A stretch of DNA of 64,000 bases from Typha latifolia. Its lineage: Eukaryota; Streptophyta; Magnoliopsida; Poales; Typhaceae. The translations under genes and the position numbers were made by a program. Positions within the stretch are counted from its first letter, which is position 1. Every line of letters starts with the position of its first letter. Below the pieces are notes generated by a model. That model had not been told where the DNA came from. It saw only the letters and a program-made list of their open reading frames with translations, and did not search any database. Where the stretch lies: contig CM034104.1 in assembly GCA_019914945.1 (NCBI GenBank), forward strand, positions 994,501-1,058,500, written 5' to 3'. This document shows positions 1 to 11,300 of this stretch, piece after piece.

Positions 1-871
1 GATTGGTCGGAGTACGACGAGATCATCAGAATAGAGGCTTATGAGAGAGTTCTGCGAACATGGTCTAATTGGATCGGTGAGAATGTTGATCCGATGAAGA
101 CGTCAGTGTTCTTCATGAGCATTTCTCCTCTTCATATCAAGTAAGCAAACAATGGCATCAATTACCACACTGTAGCTTTCATGTCGGGTCATAATATCAT
201 TTAGAAGCAATGAAATTAATGCTGTTATTAACGTTAAGAACGGTAATTAACTAGTTATAATAATCGTATCGATAGAGTAAGCTTTGTATGTTATATGTCC
301 GAAACTTCCGGTTCTTTGCCTTTGTTCGTATCCACCTCTCTCTCTTGGGCCCCATTCGTTTCCGATTTGAAATAGATAAAAAAATAGGGATTGATTTAAT
401 TAGTCGTACTCACGTGGGAGCACTGTAATGGCTTGATTTGGAGCATCCAATGTGAATTAATTATAGGCTTGCTAAATTTAATCTGTGTTTTAATTAACAT
501 TAATTTCTCAATTAAACAGCCCGGAGGCTTGGGGTAACCATGAAGGGATCAAATGCGCTAAGGAGACGCTTCCGGTGTTGGACTACAAAGATCCGCTAGA
601 GCTCTGGACGGATAAAAGAATGTTCAACCTGGCCGCCAACGTGACACGATCGATGTCGGGTGTTCCTGTGACCTTTATTGACATCACGAAGGTGTCGGAG
701 TACCGGAAGGACGCGCACACGTCGGTGTACACGATCCGGCAGGGGAAGCTGCTGACGCCGGAGCAGAAGGCCGATCCGGCCAAGTACGCCGATTGCATCC
801 ACTGGTGCCTTCCTGGCCTGCCGGACACGTGGAACCTCTTTTTGTATTCTAGGATTCTCTCCAAGCCATAA
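1..871 (+). CDS. Trichome birefringence-like (TBL) protein, 3' part only
   Basis: This is the C-terminal half of a TBL/DUF231 (PC-esterase) protein, a family of Golgi enzymes that O-acetylate cell-wall polysaccharides such as xylan. Two exons are seen, 1-140 and 520-871, joined by a GT-AG intron (141-519) that splits the Asn codon of HINPEAW. The family's C-terminal signature ADCIHWCLPGLPDTWN is intact and supplies the catalytic Asp and His of the DxxH motif; SEYRKDAHTS is also typical. The stop is at 869-871. The N-terminal membrane anchor and the GDS-motif exons lie outside the window. Which TBL it is (the ESK1/TBL29 group or another) cannot be decided from this part. Confidence 0.93.
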
Positions 872-1228
872 TTATTTGTTTTTTTTTTGGAGATTAGTTT
901 TTTTTTTTTTTTATAATCTTTTTGATATTAAATGGGATAATTTTGGGAACAATGTGAGCAGGTAGGTAGGTAGAAAAAGAAGGCAGGAAGCTTTAGAGTT
1001 GTTGACAGATGGGTTGGCACTACATATGAGTTGTAACTTACTTTGATTGAATTGTATATTGATAGCTCCATTAGTATCATCTGCATCTTTTGATGAGCAG
1101 AATGAGAAAAAAAAAGAAAAAAAAGAAGAAGAAAGAGATTCTGATATATAAACTATGTCTTCCAAGACCTCAAAGTACTACTAGTTGTTACTTTAATAAA
1201 GGTCTACGTACTACTGTGTTTGGACTAT

Positions 1229-1327
1229 TGGGCTAGTTGGGCCGAACCAGGCCCAATTTGATCTGAATAAATTCTTAATGGGCCTCTCTAAGTAGGCCTG
1301 AGTCCTTTTTAATTTTTCTTTGTATAA
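1229..1327 (+). promoter_or_regulatory. Cluster of site II (TGGGCY) elements followed by a TATA box
   Basis: Four site II/TCP-type elements occur within 56 bp: TGGGCT at 1229, TGGGCC at 1238, GGCCCA at 1250 and TGGGCC at 1279. A TATAAA follows at 1322. This arrangement is typical of plant housekeeping promoters. It lies about 1 kb before the clathrin ATG, so it may drive clathrin with a long or intron-containing leader, or an unrecognised transcript. Confidence 0.5.
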
Positions 1328-1821
1328 AGAGCTGTGAGAAAATCAACTAAGGCTTACAACTCTGTCCGAGCTACGACCGGTTGAGTCCAGAATAAATAGG
1401 GATTCTAACTTCGGAGATATTGGAGCATCCCTCCACCAACGCATACCTCGAGAAGTTTTTCTCTCGAAGTAGCTATCTAATACTTGAAAAAGGAAGACAA
1501 AATTGAGCAAGCATTAGCCATAATACCCTGAAGACCATGGCAGGACTTTTGTTCCTGAATACTTTGACCAAAGAAATAACATCAATCTCAATTATAATCC
1601 GATCTCACTTGTCCTGAGTTTTTCTCAATCCCATCAAGATGACCCAAGCTTCACGGTAGATAGGAGACGGATCTAATCATAACAGCGGCTCTGGACAAAT
1701 TTAGAGTCAAAATTTTGAATGGCAATGCTGATCAATCTAACCGTCGAAAAGACTCCGACGAAAGCAGCTCCTGCGGCAGCCCGCACATATAGTCGTGAGT
1801 TAATCTAGTGAATGTTTGAAT

Positions 1822-1866
1822 TGGGCTGGGCTGGGCTGGGCTGGGCTGGACTAGACTAGACTAGAT
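1822..1866. repeat. (TGGGC)n followed by (ACTAG)n short tandem repeats
   Basis: Five TGGGC-type units run straight into about three ACTAG units. The first block reads as an array of partial site II elements on the + strand. Confidence 0.85.
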
Positions 1867-2312
1867 TCAATCGAAGCCTTGTCGAGCCAGAATGCACGTA
1901 CGGGATCCAAACTAAGGACGTGCTCCCCAGTCAGCATCACATTATAAGCATACATATGAACTCCCAGCCCCACCCGATCCCGTGTACCGCAACAACTAAC
2001 TAGAACAAGCCTACGTATCCCGAATCTTGGAGTCCATCTGACGGTCTGGATCAAGCCAATGTCGCGCTCCTTGTCTGGCGACCAAGGCAACCACCGAGAC
2101 GACGAATAAAAGTAAAGCAGCCACTTCTCTTATTCTCTCTCTCTCTTGTATATTTTCTCCTCAGATCCCGATTCATTTCCTCCTCCCTCTCCCTCCCCCC
2201 CCCTCCGCAAGAACTCGAAGGGTTCCAGATCTACGTGTTCATCCGTACATCCCTCCCATTTCTTGCCGGAACCCTAATCCGAGAACCCTAGCGGACTTCC
2301 GATCCGGTCGCC

Positions 2313-5300
2313 ATGGCGGCGGCGAACGCTCCGATCACCATGAGAGAGGCCCTCACGGTGAGTTATTCGATCCGCTTATTTGATCTAAATTTCGATCCGC
2401 TTCGAGGTTAGAGATAGAGCTAGGGTTTCGAATTCTTGGAAGGGAGGTCTGATCCAATCGGATCTGGTGATTTGGTGGTTTTTTTTTTTCAGCTGACGAG
2501 TCTCGGGATAAATTCCCAATTTATCACGTTCACGCATGTCACGATGGAATCGGAGAAGTATATCTGCGTCAGGGAGACCTCGCCGCAGAATAGCGTGGTC
2601 ATCATTGATATGAGTATGCCGATGCAGCCGTTGAGGAGGCCGATTACGGCGGATTCGGCTCTGATGAATCCTAATAGCAGGATTCTCGCTCTTAAAGGTT
2701 TCAATCGATCTCGTTTTGCTTACCTCGATCTGTCCTTTTGTTGAAGTTGTAAAAACTTTTTCTGTTTTCTTATTATAAACTTTGATATAGTTTTGATCAG
2801 TAGATCTTTAATCATGAATTTGGTATCTGAATTATGTAGCTCAAATACCGGGTACTACTCAGGATCACCTACAAATTTTTAATATTGAAATGAAGGCCAA
2901 AATGAAATCGCATCAGATGCCTGAGCAGGTAGACATGCTAAAGCAAAATCTATTGTTACTCTTATATGTTTAAATGCCTCATTGTTTAGTTGTCTGGGGA
3001 CTGCATTCTTAGATGTGCTTGCAACATTTGTAGGTTGTCTTTTGGAAATGGATCACCCCGAAGATGTTGGGTCTTGTTACACAATCTTCGGTGTACCATT
3101 GGTCAATAGAAGGTAGTTTATGAGTTAGAATACACTGCCTATGTTTATCTCTAGTATCACTTCAAGTCTGTGCTATATAGTCTGCTATTTGTTGAAGAAA
3201 TTTGACTAAGAATATGCCATTGTAATTGAAATACAGGCGACTCGGAACCCGTTAAAATGTTTGATAGGACAGCTAATTTGGCAAATAATCAGATCATTAA
3301 CTACAGGTGTGACCCTACAGAGAAGTGGCTAGTTCTGATTGGAATTGCACCTGGTTCTCCAGAGGTACGCTGATCTTAAAGATGCTCAAGCTGAATGTGT
3401 CCTAGATTTCTCTCATTGATTTCATCAATCCTCGGCTAGTAGCATTTTCATAATCAATTCTCTACTTGAGTAAGGAGAACATTCTTAGGGCCGTTGCAGA
3501 TTTAGAGTGTACTGTATATATGCCCTTTCAATTTACAATGTGACTTTATATATGCCCTTCGGTGTATGCCCTTTTCTTTCATCCAGTTCTGTTTAATCAT
3601 TTGATGTAATAGTCTTTGGTTACTCGAGCACTATCATGTCTTCCTTACTATTGTTTTCAGCGTCAGTTTTGATTTCAAGCACTTTATACCTCAGGTAATT
3701 TACTTCGAACTAGTTCATATGTGGCCTTCTTTGAACACGCCTAATGGTTTCTTGCATATCTTATCCTCTTTGTCTGGTACCCGCTAGATTCTCTTGTCAG
3801 CTAATTATTAAGAATGAAAATAGTTGTCAAGAATAATGAATTTCTTTGTTAACTAAAGCCTCAAACATTCCATCTGCTACTATCCTAGCCTGACTTGGAC
3901 TTGGATATAAATTGTTTTATAAAGTGTCAACACTGGAAGATGATGATTTTAGTAAGGGCAACTCGTTTTTGTATTATGTCTTATATATTGAGATATGAAA
4001 GCAACACATATATAATAAGGGAAGTAGTTGAAAAGCGGCCAAGGCGGTTGCCTTGGCGGGGCAGAGCATTGGCTGCCCGCTTAGGAAATATGCGACAGTG
4101 GTTTGGCTATTGGGCTGACAAGGCAGCCTTGGCGGGCCGAGCGGTCCATTTTGGTGGATAGTTCCTCCTACCACTCTTTGAGGAATGCAAAGATGGATCT
4201 CAAGTCGAAAGCGACCTTGTGTAGCACGCACGCACCCACCGCCATGCTATCGCATGCAAAGCGTGTGACTTGGACATAGAGGAGTACATGGGGGTTGCTC
4301 TTGTAGAATGTGATGTCGCACGGGAGAAGGGACTTAATCTCCTCCATGTTGGGGTTGGGGAGGAGGAATCAGGATAAGTGGACATCAGATTCAGCCTTAA
4401 TGAAGTTGGGTTGGAATTGTCGCAGTTGACGAGGGGGTTGTCGAATTGAGAGACTGTGGGGGGATAGAACTAGGACAAGGCAGAGGTGAAGGAGGAGAGG
4501 GCGGAGTAGTCATGCGTTGGGTGGTTGCAAACGAAGGCGATTGAGATGTGATAGGCTTGGGTGCTTTGGGATCCAAGAGAGGTGGTAGGAGTGGAGATGG
4601 GTTAGGGTGGGAAAGACCCTAGATGCATTCGTGAAGGTGGAGAGGGCGGAGTAGTCATGCGTTGGGTGGTTGCAAACGAAGGCGATTGAGATGTGATAGG
4701 CTTGGGTGCTTTGGGATCCAAGAGAGGTGGTAGGAGTGGAGATGGGTTAGGGTGGGAAAGACCCTAGATGCATTCATGAGATATGGCATGAATGGTTGAT
4801 TTATACTTTTATAGCCATGCAACACGCAAAGACATATGGTTGAAAAGGGTCAAGAACACAGAACAGTAATTGTAGACTCCCAAACTACCAAGGGACACCA
4901 ACATGACTTTTGTTTAGTAACAATAAAGGCCAGATCTTCCATAAAAAAAGACTAGGGTCACGTTCCATCATGTGTAGTAATAAAATATGTATATGCCCTT
5001 TGAGCAATTTATTATTTTAGATGCATTAATAAAATATGCACACACACATATCTACACACACATACATATTTGTAAATTATGATATTTTGTTGTTGTGATG
5101 GTGAATTGCACTATTAAACTTTTTATATATGCTATATTCGTATATATTATATATATAATTATTTTGTATTTTTATATATTAGAAATGCTAGGCTGTCTTG
5201 GCGTCCACCTTGGTGCTCACCTTTTGCCTTGGCGCAATGCGGTGGGGTGCTCACTCGCAACCTGTGACCGCCTTTAAAAATATTGAACAAAAGTTTAACA

Positions 5301-8300
5301 TTATAGTTCATTAGGAAGGAAACTTTTTGCAAACCTAATTGTAGAGGATATGGTTTGATTTATAAGAAGTTTAAAGATTAAGAATGAGTTGCTAAGTAAT
5401 GTGCGGGAGGTGGCAGCATAAGAGTTAATAAATGGATGTCTAAATGCAACTTTGGTGGAAATAGAAAATGAAATTGAGATCAAAGAGTGATACTGATTTT
5501 GAAACAACTTATTGTTGTCCTAGTGGACATAAGGAAAATGAAAAGATGAATGATTCATGACTTGATTTCTCCGTAAATGTTAATTGGGTTGATAAAATGT
5601 AGAGGTAGTTATGATCTCATGATGTCACACATTGTAATTTTATGCTGGAACCTGAGATTTTTGGCGATTGAAAGTAATCTAAAGAATAGATGAATCACCA
5701 CTTACCATTGACCACTGACTTTCTTAGACATATTTCACAAACATATGGATAATGAATGACATCATGGGCATTGAATTACTTGATGAGATAAAATGGCGGT
5801 TTGAGTTGAATTCATTTTATCCTCTATGTCCAATGCAATCCTCAATGATTGCGGCTATCTTAACCTCCGCCATATTATTCAGTAAATTGTCCAGCAAATT
5901 GAGATTGAGTTGAACAAGAAACTACAACAGTATGGCTGAGAATTTTGTAAGTGAGGTAAAACAACCATGGAACATGCAGTTTTAAAGAGGTATATCAGAA
6001 TCCTTATGCGTTCTTCATCTTTCAAAGCCTGATGAAGAGCTAAACAAGTGCGCATCCTTGTCTTTATTTGTCATCCATTTTCCTTGGTTTTGTTCTCCAT
6101 TGAGCATTTCTTAAAGTTTGTATGATCAGAGTAGCTAGTGACAGTCTGTCTTGTAGATATTTAGTGGAAACTCATGGCTTTGTAATTTATTTGATCTGTT
6201 CTTGATCATAGAGACCACAACTGGTAAAAGGAAATATGCAGCTTTTTTCTGTGGACCAACAACGTAGTCAGGCACTTGAAGCACATGCCGCATCTTTCGC
6301 AACATTTAAGGTGAGTCATTTTGCCTTCTACATGTGATTTGATGCTTCATTTTGCAGTTTAAGTATTTATCTTGTTGTGTTTTAATGACTGCCTGTTTTG
6401 ACTGCCTATCCAGGTTTCTGGCAATGAAAACCCTTCTATACTTATTTGTTTTGCCTCAAAGACCACTAATGCTGGACAAATTACTTCCAAGTTGCATGTC
6501 ATTGAACTTGGTGCACAGTCAGGTTGTACTGACAGATCCTTTCGTGTGCTTGAATCATACTTTGTGCATTAGCTTGTTTATATTGGATGTTTTCTTCTTC
6601 CTCTTTTATTATTTCGATGTTACAATAAGGGTGGATTCAAAATTGAAATCACTTGATTTCTTTATTCTTTATGATTCTGTTTTATCTTATGAGTAATCAT
6701 TAAGGTGGTCAATTTAATCTTCTGGTTAGATTTTTGTCCCTTTTTGTTCTTATTCTCAAGGATAAATGTCTTTGCAGGAAAGCCTGCTTTTTCAAAGAAA
6801 CAAGCAGATCTGTTCTTCCCACCAGATTTTGGTGATGATTTCCCTGTGGCAATGCAGGTAAGATGTCTAGGGTCTTTTGCTTTATTACGAAAGAAACATA
6901 TCCTCACATCACACTTTGATCAAATGAATTTCTTCCTGCAGATTTCACAGAAGTATAGTTTGATATATGTGATCACGAAGCTTGGTCTTTTATTTGTGTA
7001 TGATTTGGAGACAGCCACGGCAGTCTACAGAAATCGAATTAGTCCAGATCCTATATTTCTTACAACAGAGGCTTCAGCGAATGGTGGCTTTTACGCAGTT
7101 AATAGGAAGGGACAGGTTCTGCTCGCCACAGTCAATGATGCAACTATTGTGCCCTTCATCAGTGGACAAGTATGTTTATCAGAATTTTCTTTTGAATGCA
7201 ATGTTGATTTACAATTTTAGGTATTTTACAGTTACAATTTGGTAACTCTTTTCAGTTGAACAATCTGGAGCTTGCTGTAAATCTTGCTAAACGAGCAAAT
7301 CTTCCTGGTGCAGAGAACTTGGTATGTTATATTTTGAGATTTTTTTTTTTTCATTCAGCTTATCACTTATCATTTAGTTGGTCACAGTAGATTCCAAAGC
7401 TTAGTGTGCCTATCTGGTGTTGAGACTGCATGGGGATTGTGGTGACCTTTCTCATGTAGGATGCAGAAACTACCATCTCTAAATATCTTCAGTCTCTAGT
7501 CAACCTTCTTGATTGTCTTCTCCCGAGTTTTTCCTCATACATGTGGATCACAGCCAAGGAGTTCTCAACCATAGATGGGATACACTAGCATTGCACTTTT
7601 GTGCTTCCACTAATTGTACATGCATATTCTGTTGGACCTAGTTTTATTAATTGTGTGAACGTTTCTTACTGGTGATATACAGAATCTTTGGCATCTAATC
7701 TGCAGAAAGATCTATACAGAACTTTTACACATTATTTCCTGTGCTTTTGGTGAGCAGGTTGTGCAGAGATTCCAGGAACTATTCTCGCAGACAAAATACA
7801 AGGAAGCTGCTGAACTAGCTGCAGAATCTCCACAAGGCATCCTTAGAACTCCTGATACTGTTGCCAAATTCCAAGTAAAAATCCTTCCCATTTGTGATCT
7901 GTTTTGTTTATAGCATGCTTACAGATTGTAGCCTTATTTTTAATTGTGTTAGTTATTAGTCTTACTTTGTTATCCAAGTCCATTTCTAAATGATACAAAC
8001 TTGTTGGGGGATTAAAAAAAAGGTTGAGATAGAACTTACATGACTTCAATTATTTCTGTGCTGAACTTCAACTTATGGAAATTTAGGCCAAAATGGTAAT
8101 GCCATGGGATGGAGGAGGAAGATCATTTGGTAGGTTATTGGAATCACCTATTGTAGGTTACATAAATTCTGTTATGCAATCAAGGAGCATACCCCGAAAG
8201 TTTGTATTGATTTGGAAAGTGTGGACGAAAGAGAGTGATTTTAGTTTGATCTACTTAGGGTGCAATTAGCTAATCAAATAAAGTATAACACAATCCCATT

Positions 8301-11300
8301 CTTATTGGTTAGTTTTATTGCTTATATGCATAATGGTAGCTTTCTTATTGACTTTTTAATTGATTGCAGTATTTATACTTTTCATAAAAGATGCCACTCT
8401 TTGTTTGTCAAAGTAGGATCTGACAATACTAATGGTCTGCAGAGTGTTCCTGTGCAAGCTGGGCAAACACCGCCACTATTGCAGTACTTTGGAACATTGT
8501 TAACACGAGGGAAGCTCAATGCTTTTGAGTCTTTAGAATTATCTCGTCTTGTTGTAAATCAGAACAAAAAGAATCTACTGGAAAATTGGTTAGCTGAGGA
8601 TAAGCTTGAGTGCAGTGAAGAACTTGGGGATCTTGTCAAGGTAGTACTTTTACTTCATCGCAAGTTATTATCAATCTTTTTGTGTATCCTTATTTTTAGG
8701 CCAAATTTACTTAAATTTTATTGTTGGCTCCTTGATCCTTCTTTCTGTACAGACCGTTGACAATGATCTTGCACTCAAAATCTATATAAAAGCAAGGGCT
8801 ACTCCAAAAGTTGTCGCTGCTTTTGCTGAACGAAGGGAATTTGACAAGATTCTTATTTACTCCAAGCAGGTAGTGTTGCAATATAAGATAATTTCCAATT
8901 TTCCCTTTTTCACTGTTTAGTATTGTATTTGTTTTCTGGACAAAAGGCAGGTTCTTAGATTTGACAAAAAGTTGTTTCTGAAATTCTTGTTCTTTGTTGC
9001 AGGTTGGCTATACTCCAGATTATCTTTTCCTTCTGCAGACTATTCTAAGGTCAGATCCACAGGTAAAATCTTGTCTTGGAAATATGAGGTGTGCTATATG
9101 CATTTGTTTAATGTGCTCACGAGAACTTTTCAAATATTGCACTGCTCTGAGCTTTCTAATTTTGATTGGTTTTTCATTTCTTTGCTAAAATATTATAGTG
9201 GGAACATAGATTGTTTGTCTTTGAAGTTTCACACATTTCCTTGACTAGGGTTTTTGTCTTCATTTTGATTTCTGCTTAACAATAGATTATATGACAGGGA
9301 GCAGTTAACTTCGCTCTTATGATGTCACAAATGGAGGGTGGTTGTCCAGTGGATTACAATACAATCACTGATCTCTTCCTCCAGGTCAGCTCTGTTGGAT
9401 GCCCTATTAATGCGTAGGACCTTAATAATCATGTTTGCCTGTTGGTTACTTCTCACTTGTTAAATGAACTTTTGCATTTTGGATCTTTGTTTATTACAGA
9501 GAAACATGATCCGAGAGGCGACAGCCTTCCTCTTAGATGTTTTGAAGCCAAATTTACCTGAGCACGCTTTTCTTCAAACCAAGGTAATATTCCTCGGCAC
9601 AAGGTTGTTCAGTATTCTTTTGTGTCTCTACTTATAGGATTTCTCCTTTGTTGACATTGTAGGTCTTGGAGATCAATTTGGTGACTTATCCAAATGTTGC
9701 AGATGCTATTTTAGCTAATGGGATGTTCAGCCATTATGACCGCCCTCGAATAGCTCAGCTATGTGAAAAAGCTGGATTGTTTATGCGAGCCCTTCAGGTT
9801 ATATGTTTTTCACAGATTATGTGCAGCTAAAATTTTCTCCTTTAATGGCCTATTTACTTAATCCTCTTCATTTTGCAGCACTATACCGAGTTGCCTGATA
9901 TTAAACGTGTTATTGTGAATACTCATGCAATTGAACCACAGGTTTGTTATCTTGTGATGCATTCTTGTTCTTGTTATATGTTCTTACTGAGTATGATATA
10001 ATGCCCTTTCTAGGCATTAGTGGAGTTCTTTGGTACCCTTTCAAGAGAATGGGCATTAGAGTGCATGAAGGACCTTTTAGTGGTTAATCTGAGAGGAAAT
10101 CTTCAGATAATTGTTCAGGTAACCTTATTCGTTTTGGTACTTTGGTGATCTGATTTATTTTTGGATGTTTTTAAACAATAATACATTTGCAGGCTGCCAA
10201 AGAATATTGTGAGCAGTTAGGTGTAGATGCATGCATAAAACTATTTGAGCAATTTAAGTCATATGAAGGTCTCTACTTCTTCTTGGGTTCATACTTGAGC
10301 TCCAGGTACTTATTTTGAGATTTAAGTATTTTGAGAAGCAGGTTTTCTACTGGTGTTTCCTCTGATGTTTTGCTTTCATTTTATGTGAAACAGTGAAGAT
10401 CCAGATATTCATTTCAAATACATTGAGGCTGCAGCAAAAACTGGACAAATTAAAGAAGTTGAACGTGTAACAAGAGAATCTAATTTCTATGATCCCGAGA
10501 AAACAAAGAACTTCCTCATGGAAGCAAAGCTTCCAGATGCACGGCCCTTGATTAATGTCTGTGACCGTTTTGGTTTTGTTCCAGATTTGACTCACTATTT
10601 GTATGTCAATAGCATGCTTCGGTACATTGAAGGCTATGTTCAAAAGGTAAGAAATCCTGAAGTGACATAATTTTTATGAAGAGCGTAATTGACTGATATT
10701 TATTAATGCGAAATGCAACAGAGTGAGATTGCTCTTAATTGCTTGAGAATTAATTTACTACTTTCAGTAAGATTATGAAGTTAACTTGGTTTACTCTAGG
10801 TGAACCCTGGCAATGCTCCTTTGGTCGTAGGACAACTACTAGATGATGAGTGTCCTGAAGATTTCATAAAGGGCCTTATTCTTTCTGTTCGTTCCCTCCT
10901 TCCGGTTGAGCCACTTGTGGATGAATGTGAGAAAAGGTTTGTGACATCTCAACTTACACTTTCTCAAACAACTCTTTTTGCCTAATATCTTTATTGCGGT
11001 TCCTTGTGTGAATCAGGAATCGACTGCGGTTGCTCACACAATTTTTGGAGCATCTTGTGAGCGAAGGAAGCCAGGATGTGCATGTTCACAATGCTTTGGG
11101 GAAGATCATCATAGAGAGCAACAACAATCCTGAACATTTTCTCACTACTAATCCTTATTATGATTCACGTGTTGTGGGTAAATATTGTGAAAAGCGGGAT
11201 CCTACCCTTGCTGTTGTTGCATATAGACGTGGGCAATGTGATGATGAGCTTATAAATGTCACAAATAAAAATTCCTTGTTCAAATTGCAAGCTCGGTATG

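Larger units (their letters stand above)
872..2312. other. TBL 3' flank and clathrin upstream region
   Basis: This stretch holds the TBL 3'UTR, the candidate promoter at 1229-1327, a pentanucleotide repeat at 1822-1866, and the GC-rich leader of the clathrin gene with a CT-rich and poly-C tract just before its ATG. Two AACCCTA motifs sit about 20-45 bp before the ATG. No convincing gene is seen between; the minus-strand ORF at 1851-2090 has no recognisable family features. Confidence 0.6.
4025..5285. mobile_element. Probable non-autonomous, gene-capturing DNA transposon in clathrin intron 5
   Basis: The two ends are rich in an imperfect GCCTTGGCG/CAAGGCGG palindromic motif: the left end near 4030-4140, the right end near 5195-5282. 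The right end read in reverse starts TTTAAAGGCGGTC and the left end starts AAAAGCGGCCAAGGCGG, so they look like degenerate terminal inverted repeats. Between them lie a reversed BAHD acyltransferase 5' end and AT-rich filler. No transposase is present. I could not identify a clear target-site duplication, so superfamily (hAT or Mutator) and exact ends are uncertain. Confidence 0.55.

Noticed and set aside
1330..1850. Possible LTR-retrotransposon remnant upstream of clathrin
   Set aside because: Sequence texture differs from its flanks, but I found no LTR pair, primer-binding site or coding motif to support it.
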